Virus record (IMG/VR): IMGVR_UViG_3300042691_013693
Location: 1-29,113 of that record
Length of the DNA: 29,113 nt
Reading direction: 5' to 3' (one strand)
Source: a virus
Shown one piece after another: positions 1 to 6,926 of this stretch. How positions within the stretch are numbered: the stretch's first letter is position 1; each line of letters begins with the position of its first letter. The translations under genes and the position numbers were made by a program. The notes below the pieces were generated by a model, which was given only the letters and a program-made list of their open reading frames with translations, did not search any database and was not told where the DNA came from.

Positions 1-2
1 GT

Positions 3-257
3 GATCCCGAAGCTTGGATTATGGATCGACTGGACAGCATGGGATTATTAGAAACGATGCAAAAAGAAGCCAATGTCAACATCAATGATGAGTATAGATT
101 TCGTGATTGGTTAAAAAGCACTCATAACAAAGATGTGCACCAACTGACACCACAAGAATACATAGTAATATCAAAACAATACAGAGACGAAAAAGCTAAA
201 CGAGCACCAGTAGAAAACCAAGAGCTTTCTTCTATTAAAAAGTTAGCTGGTATATAA
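3..257 (+). CDS. C-terminal part of an unknown phage protein (5' truncated by window edge)
   Basis: The frame is open from base 3 through the first in-frame ATG (base 21) to TAA at 255-257. No ribosome binding site precedes that ATG, so the gene probably starts upstream of the window. The visible 84 residues are hydrophilic and mostly helical in character, with no membrane segment or recognised motif. The protein ends in a short Ser-Ile-Lys-Lys-Leu-Ala-Gly-Ile tail. The DNA encoding this tail, with the bases after it, is repeated in degenerate form downstream (291-356). I do not recognise the family. If the ATG at 21 is the real start, the product is 78 residues. Confidence 0.6.
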   Translation, partial: DPEAWIMDRLDSMGLLETMQKEANVNINDEYRFRDWLKSTHNKDVHQLTPQEYIVISKQYRDEKAKRAPVENQELSSIKKLAGI

Positions 258-356
258 CTATATAATAAATAAGGTAAGTTTAAAATAGACGAATTATCAG
301 TAATTAAAAGGTAGCTGGTATATAAATATATAATAAATAAAATAAGTTTAAAATAG
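222..356 (+). repeat. Imperfect tandem duplication (222-288 and 291-356)
   Basis: Bases 244-288 and 312-356 match at 42 of 45 positions. The similarity extends weakly upstream, where copy 1 encodes the last residues of the preceding gene and copy 2 encodes a frameshifted relic of the same tail (Glu-Leu-Ser-Val-Ile-Lys). Both copies contain AATAAATA (264-271 and 332-339). Only copy 2 also has TATAAATA (321-328). Copy 2 lies just upstream of the next gene's ribosome binding site. Confidence 0.85.
321..339 (+). promoter_or_regulatory. Tandem T4-type late promoter motifs
   Basis: TATAAATA at 321-328 is the exact T4 late -10 consensus. The overlapping AATAAATA at 332-339 fits the relaxed NATAAATA form used by marine T4-like phages. 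Predicted starts fall about 20-30 bases before the ATG at 366, leaving room for the AGGAGA ribosome binding site at 355-360. Promoter activity is inferred from motif and position. Confidence 0.6.
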
Positions 357-365
357 GAGAAAACA

Positions 366-1316
366 ATGCAGGAAACAAAGAAAATAAAATGGCTAATAGC
401 ACATGAGCCAGTAGATTTATTCTTAAGAACCGCCAAAGCATTTTCTAAAGATGTTTACGAAAGAACCAATGGAGCTATCGAAATAGAAATTCTTACATCA
501 GCAGAGTTTTCAAAAAAATATAACAGACCAATTGAGAATCCTCTTTCATATATGGAAGAAGGTTTATTAGAGATGAGTCAATTGCATATAAGTCATCTTT
601 GGAAATATAATACTCCGGCATTTATGGCTTTAGAATTACCTTTCCTATTTAATGATCATGATCACGTTGCACGAGTAGTAGAAGGTAAAATTGGACAAGA
701 AATGTTAGAATCACTAAAAGAAAAAAGTCCAGCAAGAGGATTAGCATTCACATACAGTGGAGGATATCGTGTAATGTTGAGCAACGAAGAAATACACACA
801 TTAGCAGATTTTAAAAATTTAAAATTTTATACTGGCACTAATCCTATCGCAATGGATACAATAGAAGCAATAGGAGGAAGACCGGACCCTCAAGTAAATG
901 ATCAATGGGGTCGTAGAATAGCCGATGAATTAAAAATCAACCATGATGCAGTTGACACAACATTGCCTCGTGTACCAAATTTTGTAAAAGACAATTCTAC
1001 AAAACGTTATATAACCGATACAAAACACAGTATATTTTTAACAACTATAGTTGTAAGTGAAAAATGGTGGAATACATTGACTGATGAACTTAAATCAGCT
1101 ATTTCTAAATCTGCTGTTGATGCTGCTCGTTTAGAACGTCAGTGGTCGTTGGAAGATGCAGAAGAATTAATTAAAAATTCTACAGAACAAGGACTGTTTT
1201 ATAAAGAACTTGATCAAAAAGAAATGGAAAAATTTTATTCTTTGACTCAACCTTTATACACAAAATATGATTCTGTGTTTATGCCCGGATTTATAGATCA
1301 AATTAAAAATAGTTAA
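366..1316 (+). CDS. TRAP transporter solute-binding protein-like (DctP family), without signal peptide
   Basis: The 316-residue product resembles DctP/SiaP-type periplasmic binding proteins of TRAP transporters, which normally capture C4-dicarboxylates or other organic acids outside the inner membrane. Family-like stretches are the ELPFLF segment near 90-95, the GGYRVMLSN region at 132-140 and the following ADFKNLKF segment at 147-154. Two features are odd. The protein begins directly with charged residues and the first beta strand (KIKWLIAHEP), so it has no export signal. At the usual carboxylate-binding arginine of the G-L-K-I-R motif it has Tyr155. A good ribosome binding site (AGGAGA, 355-360) supports the start. 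No TRAP membrane subunits are nearby. Membership of the family is fairly secure; a transport role is doubtful, and a cytoplasmic or virion role is possible. Confidence 0.82.
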   Translation: MQETKKIKWLIAHEPVDLFLRTAKAFSKDVYERTNGAIEIEILTSAEFSKKYNRPIENPLSYMEEGLLEMSQLHISHLWKYNTPAFMALELPFLFNDHDHVARVVEGKIGQEMLESLKEKSPARGLAFTYSGGYRVMLSNEEIHTLADFKNLKFYTGTNPIAMDTIEAIGGRPDPQVNDQWGRRIADELKINHDAVDTTLPRVPNFVKDNSTKRYITDTKHSIFLTTIVVSEKWWNTLTDELKSAISKSAVDAARLERQWSLEDAEELIKNSTEQGLFYKELDQKEMEKFYSLTQPLYTKYDSVFMPGFIDQIKNS

Positions 1317-1342
1317 TTTTTTAATAATTCTATAAATGCCAT

Positions 1343-1816
1343 ATGCATATACAAGAAAATTTTTTACATTCTGAATATGTTAACAAGAAAAAAATTTTAG
1401 TATTTGGCATCAATAGAATACAGAGTCCTCCAACAATACTTCATATAAAAAAAATTGACAAAAATTACAATGAAATAATTTCTACCGGTATTGATGATAT
1501 TTTTTGTGTTTCGTTTTGTGATTTTTTATTATTTGATTTTTTAATGCCTAAATTATCTACAAATATTAAATTTTTTCAAGACAAAAATGATTTAAATCTA
1601 TCAGAGTTTCAAAAATTGTTAAAAAAAAGAGGACATAAAAATTTCTTAAAGAAATTTTGGCAATTTGTTTTTTATTTAGATAATGGCTCAGTAAAATTTT
1701 ATATGGAAGAACCATTTCCAATTGGAAACAAATTAGCTATCTTTGAAAATACATCTCAAAATATATATAATAGTATAGATCCAGAAATAATATTAAAAAA
1801 ATTAAGAAACAATTAA
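1343..1816 (+). CDS. Unknown AT-rich protein, 157 residues
   Basis: An uninterrupted frame of 157 codons follows the DctP-like gene after 26 bases. It is unusually rich in Phe, Lys, Ile and Asn, reflecting very AT-rich DNA even for this genome. No signal peptide, repeated motif or catalytic signature is visible. A Phe-rich stretch around residues 55-67 (FCVSFCDFLLFDFL) is hydrophobic but not a convincing membrane helix. There is no clear ribosome binding site before the ATG; TATAAATG at 1331-1338 is one base off a late promoter motif. The composition suggests a recently acquired orphan gene. Function unknown. Confidence 0.6.
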   Translation: MHIQENFLHSEYVNKKKILVFGINRIQSPPTILHIKKIDKNYNEIISTGIDDIFCVSFCDFLLFDFLMPKLSTNIKFFQDKNDLNLSEFQKLLKKRGHKNFLKKFWQFVFYLDNGSVKFYMEEPFPIGNKLAIFENTSQNIYNSIDPEIILKKLRNN

Positions 1817-1846
1817 TAAAATTACCAAATTTCATCATAGACAACA

Positions 1847-1854
1847 GATAAATA
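1847..1854 (+). promoter_or_regulatory. Possible late promoter motif upstream of gp32
   Basis: GATAAATA fits the relaxed NATAAATA late motif and lies 80 bases before the gp32 start. The surrounding gap (1817-1933) is AT-rich and has no other clear promoter. Given the base composition, a chance match is possible. Confidence 0.35.
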
Positions 1855-1933
1855 AGTGTGTATATTATTCTTTATGTCTAATATACATTAGGCAAATATA
1901 AAACAAACATAGGCACAATAGGAGGCTTACATT

Positions 1934-2905
1934 ATGGCTACACTAGCTGAAATAAGAGCGAGATTAAAATCTCAAGAAGTGAATCGCTCCACTTCATCAA
2001 CCGGTGGCGACAACGCCATCTACCCACACTGGAACATACAGGAAAATCAAGAAGCAGTAGTTCGTTTCTTACCTGACAAAGATCCAAGCAACACTTTTTT
2101 CTGGACAGAAAGAGCAATGATTAAATTGCCTTTTGCTGGAATTAAAGGACAAGCGGATTCAAGACCGGTGCAAGTACAAGTACCGTGCATGGAAATGTAT
2201 GGAGAAACTTGTCCAGTTCTAACAGAAGTTAGACCGTGGTTCAAAGACAAGTCAATGGAAGACATGGGCAGAAAATATTGGAAAAAGAAAAGTTATATAT
2301 TCCAAGGTTTTGTGTTACAAAATCCATTGTCAGATGACAAAACACCAGAGAATCCAATTAGAAGATTCATTATTGGTCCACAAATTTTTAACATAATCAG
2401 ATCTGCGTTACTGGATCCAGAAATGGAAGAGTTACCAACTGATGCTGTGAGAGGTGTGGATTTTAGAATAACCAAAACATCCAAAGGCGGATATGCTGAT
2501 TACTCTACTTCAAAATGGAGCAGAAGAGAAAGAGCTCTAGACGAAGCAGAAAGAGCAGCCATTGACAAGTTTGGATTGTTTAATCTTTCAGACTTCAGAC
2601 CCAAGAAGCCCACCGATGCAGAAGTAAAAATAATCAAAGAATTATTTGAAAAATCTGTAGAAGGTGAAGCTTATGATCTAGAAAAATATGGTCAGTATTT
2701 CAGACCAGCTGGAGTATCAGCTACAGCAAATGGTTCTGCGAACGGATCAGCATCAGTAACAGCTCCAGTTGATGGAGAAGCGATTGTTACCAAAGTAGAA
2801 GCGGTAAAAGCGGCTCCTGCTGCGGCAGCACCTCAACCATCTACTGACAGTGCTAAAAGAGCAGAAGATATCTTGAAACTGATTAGATCAAGACAAAGCA
2901 AATAA
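1934..2905 (+). CDS. 32: Single-stranded DNA-binding protein gp32
   Basis: This 323-residue protein has the layout of T4 gp32. A short basic N-terminal segment (LAEIRARLKSQE, residues 4-15) would mediate cooperative self-binding. The OB-fold core follows, with a cysteine pair (Cys85, Cys93) in the region of the structural zinc site. After residue 245 comes a low-complexity Ala/Pro/Ser-rich linker. It coats single-stranded DNA during replication, recombination and repair and loads with UvsX/UvsY, which are encoded just downstream. The start is firm: a full AGGAGG ribosome binding site sits at 1920-1925, the strongest in the window, as expected for a protein needed in stoichiometric amounts. 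Unlike T4, the C-terminus is not a strongly acidic tail but ends in a mixed, net basic segment (EDILKLIRSRQ). A large hairpin starts at its stop codon. Confidence 0.93.
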   Translation: MATLAEIRARLKSQEVNRSTSSTGGDNAIYPHWNIQENQEAVVRFLPDKDPSNTFFWTERAMIKLPFAGIKGQADSRPVQVQVPCMEMYGETCPVLTEVRPWFKDKSMEDMGRKYWKKKSYIFQGFVLQNPLSDDKTPENPIRRFIIGPQIFNIIRSALLDPEMEELPTDAVRGVDFRITKTSKGGYADYSTSKWSRRERALDEAERAAIDKFGLFNLSDFRPKKPTDAEVKIIKELFEKSVEGEAYDLEKYGQYFRPAGVSATANGSANGSASVTAPVDGEAIVTKVEAVKAAPAAAAPQPSTDSAKRAEDILKLIRSRQSK

Positions 2906-2958
2906 CACTAATTTCCCTTTTGGCTCCAGCATATTGACACTGGAGCCAATTAGTGTTA
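2903..2958 (+). promoter_or_regulatory. Two-tier hairpin between gp32 and uvsX
   Basis: An outer 11-bp perfect stem pairs 2903-2913 with 2948-2958. An inner 10-bp stem pairs 2920-2929 (TTGGCTCCAG) with 2940-2949, competing with the outer stem for two bases. The loop is 10 bases. The structure begins at the gp32 stop codon. No T-run follows on either strand, so it is not a standard rho-independent terminator. An mRNA 3'-end stabiliser or processing/attenuation element between the abundant gp32 message and uvsX is more likely. Confidence 0.75.
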
Positions 2959-2982
2959 ATATAAGAACATAGGAATAAAAAA

Positions 2983-4053
2983 ATGACAAAAGTATTTGAC
3001 GCAACAAAGTTTAGAAAAAGCATTACAAAATCAATTCAAGGTTTAGGTTTAGGATTCAATGATCCTACTGATTGGATCTCTACAGGCAACTACGCATTAA
3101 ACTATTTGATATCGGGAGACTTTAACAAAGGTATTCCACTAGGTAAAGTATCTGTGTTAGCAGGAGAATCAGGAGCAGGTAAATCTTACATAGCATCAGG
3201 CAATATAATTAAGAATGCACAAGCACAAGGTATCTATGTTATTCTAATTGATACTGAGAACGCACTAGACGAGGCTTGGTTACAAGCACTAGGTGTAGAC
3301 ACAGATGAGAAGAAATTATTAAAATTGAGTCTTTCAATGGTGGATGATGTTGCTAAAACAATATCAGAATTCATGAAAGGTTACAGAGAAGAGAACCCAG
3401 ATAATAGAGAAAATGCACCTAAAATTTTATTTGTTATAGATTCGTTGGGTATGTTATTAACTCCTACAGACGTTAATCAGTTTGAAGCAGGAGAGATGAA
3501 AGGTGATTTAGGTAGAAAACCTAAAGCCCTAACAGCACTGGTTAGAAATTGTGTAAACATGTTTGGTTCTTGGAATGTAGGATTAATTGCAACCAACCAC
3601 ACGTATGCATCACAAGATATGTTTGATCCAGATGATAAAATATCTGGAGGTCAAGGATTTATCTATGCTTCTTCTATTGTGATAGCAATGAAAAAATTAA
3701 AATTAAAAGAAGACGAAGCAGGTAATAAAATTTCAGAAGTAAGAGGTATTCGAGCAGCATGTAAAGTTATGAAAACTCGATATGCTAAACCTTTTGAAAG
3801 TGTACAGGTTAAAATTCCATATGACACAGGAATGGATCCTTATTCTGGATTGGTTGATCTTTTTGAAAAACAAGGAGTACTGGTTCAATCTGGCAACAGA
3901 TTAAAGTATGTGGATAGCAAAGGTAAAGAACATCTAGAATATAGAAAAGATTGGGATGGAGATAAATTAACAATGATAATGAACGATTATCAAAATGTTA
4001 AAAAACCAGAACCAAAAGAAGATGAAAAAGAAATTAAAAAAGATAAAAAATAA
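2983..4053 (+). CDS. uvsX: RecA-like recombinase UvsX
   Basis: The 356-residue product is a RecA-fold strand-exchange ATPase. Walker A is GESGAGKS at 61-68. Walker B is at about 148-153, ending in Asp153 (ILFVIDSLG). The DNA-binding loop 2 region carries GGQGF at 223-227. UvsX forms filaments on single-stranded DNA, displacing gp32 with the help of UvsY, and drives homologous recombination, repair and recombination-dependent replication. The C-terminus ends in a Lys/Glu-rich tail (from about residue 340). The start is supported by AGGAAT at 2971-2976. It lies downstream of gp32, separated by the hairpin, as fits shared regulation. Confidence 0.97.
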   Translation: MTKVFDATKFRKSITKSIQGLGLGFNDPTDWISTGNYALNYLISGDFNKGIPLGKVSVLAGESGAGKSYIASGNIIKNAQAQGIYVILIDTENALDEAWLQALGVDTDEKKLLKLSLSMVDDVAKTISEFMKGYREENPDNRENAPKILFVIDSLGMLLTPTDVNQFEAGEMKGDLGRKPKALTALVRNCVNMFGSWNVGLIATNHTYASQDMFDPDDKISGGQGFIYASSIVIAMKKLKLKEDEAGNKISEVRGIRAACKVMKTRYAKPFESVQVKIPYDTGMDPYSGLVDLFEKQGVLVQSGNRLKYVDSKGKEHLEYRKDWDGDKLTMIMNDYQNVKKPEPKEDEKEIKKDKK

Positions 4054-4057
4054 AGGA

Positions 4058-4132
4058 ATGTGGTCAGATGTTTTATGGATAGGAGGGACATCGTTGATTA
4101 CTTACTTAATTATTACAATATTTCAATTATGA
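4058..4132 (+). CDS. Possible 24-residue membrane microprotein
   Basis: A short frame starts at ATG 4058, four bases after the uvsX stop and just after AAAGG (4053-4056). It ends with TGA at 4130-4132. The peptide begins MWSDVLWIGG and continues as a hydrophobic stretch (TSLITYLIITIFQL) able to span a membrane. Its stop overlaps the next tiny ORF as ATGA. Too short for reliable coding statistics; the tight coupling on both sides is the main support. Confidence 0.45.
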   Translation: MWSDVLWIGGTSLITYLIITIFQL

Positions 4133-4230
4133 AAAAGAAAAAAAAGAAAAAAATCACAGGTTACTACGGTTGTTGGGATAGTAAAAAGAAAAAAAGAACA
4201 TTTAAAACACTTTGGCAGGATAAAAATTAA
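4129..4230 (+). CDS. Possible 33-residue lysine-rich microprotein
   Basis: This frame starts at ATG 4129 inside an ATGA overlap with the upstream tiny ORF and ends with TAA at 4228-4230, sharing its last A with the next gene's ATG (TAATG). Seven consecutive Lys follow the start Met, then ITGYYGCWDS, a second basic cluster and a C-terminal TLWQDKN. More than a third of residues are Lys/Arg, which would suit nucleic acid or ribosome binding. AGGAGGGA at 4081-4088 is too far upstream to serve this start. Translation probably depends on coupling. Confidence 0.45.
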   Translation: MKKKKKKKITGYYGCWDSKKKKRTFKTLWQDKN

Positions 4231-4454
4231 TGCAAGAGTTTACACACGAAGAAATAGAACAGATATGGAATTCAATCAGTCATTATGTGCCTGATAGACA
4301 GAAAGTAGACTGTGCCGTAGACTTTATTAAGACATTGGTAGATATTGGTGTTCCTACTAAAGTAATCAAATCCGCTGGAGAGTATGATGAAAAATTAGAA
4401 GAAGCAATTGAGAGCGTGTTTGAAGATGAAGAAGAAGACGGATACGACGAATAA
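4230..4454 (+). CDS. Conserved small acidic phage protein
   Basis: This 74-residue protein is strongly acidic towards its C-terminus (EDEEEDGYDE) and helical elsewhere. Its opening, MQEFTHEEIEQIWNSISHYV, is of a type I associate with short conserved proteins in the recombination region of T4-like cyanophages. I cannot name a function. It is sandwiched between a TAATG overlap upstream and a one-base overlap downstream (TAATG again at 4452-4456), so it is co-translated with the UvsY candidate. No catalytic motif or membrane segment is visible. Confidence 0.75.
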   Translation: MQEFTHEEIEQIWNSISHYVPDRQKVDCAVDFIKTLVDIGVPTKVIKSAGEYDEKLEEAIESVFEDEEEDGYDE

Positions 4455-4912
4455 TGAGCTGGTATACTAAAGTAAGTCAGGATATTAGTTTAATACCTGA
4501 TTGTATAAAACATTTTGATCAGGAACTAGAAACAGCAAGAAAAGAAATATATATCTTTGGAAATCTTGAAAAAGCAGCAGCAGCCCTACCTGGAGTGGTA
4601 GAACAAAGATTCAATCAATTACAAGAAATAGAAGCGATATTAGAATATCTTAACATAGAAAACAGAAGATTAAGATCTAAAACATTTAAGAAGTTTTTAG
4701 AAAATTATAATAGAGCATTAACATCTCGAGATGCTGACAAATATGTAGATGGCGAAGCAGATGTAGTGGATATGGAAAAAATTATCAATGAATTTGCTCT
4801 ATTAAGAAATAAATGGTTAGGCATAACCAAAGGATTAGATCAAAAACAGTGGCAGTTAACTAACATAGTTAAACTACGAGTGGCTGGAATGGAAGATGCC
4901 ACAATCAGATAG
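4454..4912 (+). CDS. uvsY: Probable recombination mediator UvsY
   Basis: The 152-residue helical protein has the size and position expected for UvsY, which loads UvsX onto gp32-covered DNA. Supporting features are a long amphipathic helical N-terminus, a basic central segment (LNIENRRLRSKTFKK, about 66-80), and a C-terminal region with conserved-looking Trp and Arg residues (RNKWLGITKGLDQKQW, ending KLRVAGMED). It lies four small frames downstream of uvsX in the same orientation. UvsY is poorly conserved and has no short signature, so the call rests on size, composition and context. It overlaps the next gene by 17 bases. Confidence 0.62.
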   Translation: MSWYTKVSQDISLIPDCIKHFDQELETARKEIYIFGNLEKAAAALPGVVEQRFNQLQEIEAILEYLNIENRRLRSKTFKKFLENYNRALTSRDADKYVDGEADVVDMEKIINEFALLRNKWLGITKGLDQKQWQLTNIVKLRVAGMEDATIR

Positions 4913-5489
4913 AATAATACTCACAGACGTTGACGGTGTACTATTGGAATGGGAAGACCATTTTAATAAATGGATGGCAACCAAAGGATTCCCCCAATTA
5001 GAAAACACAGATCATGAATACGATATGAGTATTCGATATGGCATACACAAAGATCTTTCGCGAGAATTAGTTAGAGAATTTAATAAGAGTGCATGGATGA
5101 GTATACAACAACCCATGCCAGATGCACAGACTTGGGTAAAATTATTACACGCCGAAGGCTGGACATTTATACCTATAACATCACAAACATCAGATATACC
5201 AGCACAAGAATTAAGAAAAAGAAGATTAGCAGAATTATTTGGAGATACTGTGTTTACAAATTTCTTTATATTAGAAACAGGAGATCATAAAGATGCAGCA
5301 CTGGCAGAGTTTCACGGTACAAATTTATGGTGGGTAGAAGACAAATGGACCAATGCTAAAAAAGGATTAGAATATGGTTTACGACCATTATTATATAATC
5401 ACGATTACAACCAGGGTTTAGAACATGAAAATATCACCCGAGTAAATAACTGGCAACACATACATAAAATCATACATGGAAAAAAATAA
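4896..5489 (+). CDS. HAD-superfamily phosphatase / nucleotidase-like
   Basis: The 197-residue protein carries the haloacid dehalogenase signature. Motif I is DVDGVL at 11-16 (nucleophile Asp11, acid/base Asp13). A Thr/Ser motif II is at about 95-96 (PITSQTS). A Lys (about 132) could be motif III. An acidic motif IV is at Glu148-Asp149 (WVEDKW). Length and layout resemble 5'(3')-deoxyribonucleotidase-type enzymes, which dephosphorylate nucleotides, but a sugar-phosphate or polynucleotide-end substrate is equally compatible. It overlaps uvsY by 17 bases and the kinase fusion downstream by 14 bases, indicating coordinated synthesis. The kinase next door makes a paired phosphorylation/dephosphorylation role plausible. 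Confidence 0.85.
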   Translation: MPQSDRIILTDVDGVLLEWEDHFNKWMATKGFPQLENTDHEYDMSIRYGIHKDLSRELVREFNKSAWMSIQQPMPDAQTWVKLLHAEGWTFIPITSQTSDIPAQELRKRRLAELFGDTVFTNFFILETGDHKDAALAEFHGTNLWWVEDKWTNAKKGLEYGLRPLLYNHDYNQGLEHENITRVNNWQHIHKIIHGKK

Positions 5490-6255
5490 AAAAATATTAG
5501 TAATGGGATTACCAGGATCAGGTAAGAGTTATCTATCTGATAAACTAGCGACCTTACTGGGTGCTGTGTGGCTAAATGCTGACAGAGTGAGAGCAGAAGC
5601 CAACGATTGGGATTTTTCTCCCGAGGGTAGAACAAGACAAGCAGAAAGAATGAAACGTTTAGCACAAGAAGGATTAGATAATAGTCGACATGTGATTGCA
5701 GATTTTGTGTGTCCTACAGAAAAAACTAGACAGGATTTTAATGCTGATTATACTGTATGGGTTGATACTATCAAAGAAGGACGATTTGAAGATACTAATC
5801 GAATGTTTGTACCACCACAAGAATATGATTTTCGAGTACCTACACAGAATGCAGAATTGTGGTCTTTAAGAATAGCAGATGAAATACAAGAGTATGTTTG
5901 GGATAATCGTAGACCCACAGCTCAAATGTTAGGTAGATGGCAACCATGGCACGAAGGACATCAAGCTCTGTTTGAAGAGATTGTTAAAAAAACAGGACAA
6001 GTAAACATACAGGTTCGCGATGTGCAAGGTGTAGGAGACAATCCGTTTGATTTTGAAACAGTTAAAAAGAATATAGAACAAGCATTAACACCTTATAAGA
6101 ACAGAATTAGAATAACTTTAGTACCAAATATAACTAATATTTGTTACGGTAGAGGAGTTGGTTATAAGATAGAAGAGATTGTTTTGCCAGAAAATATACA
6201 AAAAATCTCTGCTACAGATATTAGAAAGAAGATGAGAGAGGAAGGAAAACTATGA
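5476..6255 (+). CDS. Bifunctional P-loop kinase (APS kinase/PNK-like) fused to an HxGH nucleotidyltransferase
   Basis: Two domains lie in 259 residues. Residues 1-140 form a small P-loop kinase with Walker A GLPGSGKS (11-18), an Asp-x-x-Arg motif (Asp36-Arg39) and a PTEKTRQDF segment (80-88) like adenylylsulfate kinase; T4-type polynucleotide kinase is the alternative. Residues about 148-259 form a cytidylyltransferase-like Rossmann domain with GRWQPWHEGH (153-162, the HxGH motif) and ISATDIR (244-250, the ISxTxxR motif). That spacing recalls NMN adenylyltransferases and related enzymes. A kinase joined to a nucleotidyltransferase is the logic of making an activated nucleotide derivative (as in HldE), which would suit the adjacent glycan genes; NAD or sulfate metabolism are alternatives. 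It overlaps both neighbours. Confidence 0.88.
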   Translation: MEKNKKILVMGLPGSGKSYLSDKLATLLGAVWLNADRVRAEANDWDFSPEGRTRQAERMKRLAQEGLDNSRHVIADFVCPTEKTRQDFNADYTVWVDTIKEGRFEDTNRMFVPPQEYDFRVPTQNAELWSLRIADEIQEYVWDNRRPTAQMLGRWQPWHEGHQALFEEIVKKTGQVNIQVRDVQGVGDNPFDFETVKKNIEQALTPYKNRIRITLVPNITNICYGRGVGYKIEEIVLPENIQKISATDIRKKMREEGKL

Positions 6256-6926
6256 AAGTATATGTAGGTTATGATCCGCGAGAAGATATCACATATCAAG
6301 TATGTGAACATTCTATAAAACGTAGAAATCGAAATATTGAAGTAGTACCTCTAAAAATGAAAACTCTTAGAGAATCTGGAATTTACACTAGAGAAATAGA
6401 TCGACTTGCTAGTACAGAATTTACATTCACAAGATTCTTTATACCATATCTACAAAATTATCAAGGATGGGCAGTGTTCTGTGATTGTGATTTTGTTTGG
6501 CAAATAGATGCTGATGAATTAAAACAATACTGCGATGACAGCAAAGCAGTAGTATGTGTACAACACGATTACACCCCACCAGAAGGTGTTAAGATGGATG
6601 GGCAGATGCAACTAGCATATCCTAGAAAAAATTGGAGTTCGATGGTGTTGTGGAATTGCGCTCATCCTAAGAATCAAATATTAACACCAGAACTGTTGAA
6701 TAAAGAAACAGGCAAGTTTTTACATAGATTTAGTTGGTTAGAAGATTCTGATATAGGATCTCTACCTCATGAATACAACTGGTTAGTAGGTTGGTACAAA
6801 GAACCACGGGATGGCTCTCCAAAAATATTACATTATACCGAAGGCGGTCCGTGGTTTGAAAATTACAGAGATTGCGAGTATGCTGATGTTTGGAAGAAAG
6901 AATTAATAAATCTATTTTCGTCATGA
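6252..6926 (+). CDS. GT8-like glycosyltransferase
   Basis: The 224-residue protein looks like a compact GT-A glycosyltransferase. The N-terminus MKVYVGYDPRED and the DxD motif Asp78-Cys-Asp80 (VFCDCDF) would bind metal and nucleotide-sugar. The C-terminal ILHYTEGGPWF resembles the HxxGxxKPW-type region of GT8 enzymes. The likely role is transfer of a sugar to a lipopolysaccharide- or phage-linked acceptor in the cytoplasm. It starts within an ATGA overlap with the kinase fusion, linking nucleotide activation and transfer. It is the first gene of the glycan island. Acceptor and sugar cannot be told from sequence. Confidence 0.82.
   Translation: MKVYVGYDPREDITYQVCEHSIKRRNRNIEVVPLKMKTLRESGIYTREIDRLASTEFTFTRFFIPYLQNYQGWAVFCDCDFVWQIDADELKQYCDDSKAVVCVQHDYTPPEGVKMDGQMQLAYPRKNWSSMVLWNCAHPKNQILTPELLNKETGKFLHRFSWLEDSDIGSLPHEYNWLVGWYKEPRDGSPKILHYTEGGPWFENYRDCEYADVWKKELINLFSS

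Noticed and set aside
2903-2958. Rho-independent terminator after gp32
   Set aside because: The stem is strong but no T-run follows on either strand; recorded as a regulatory hairpin instead.
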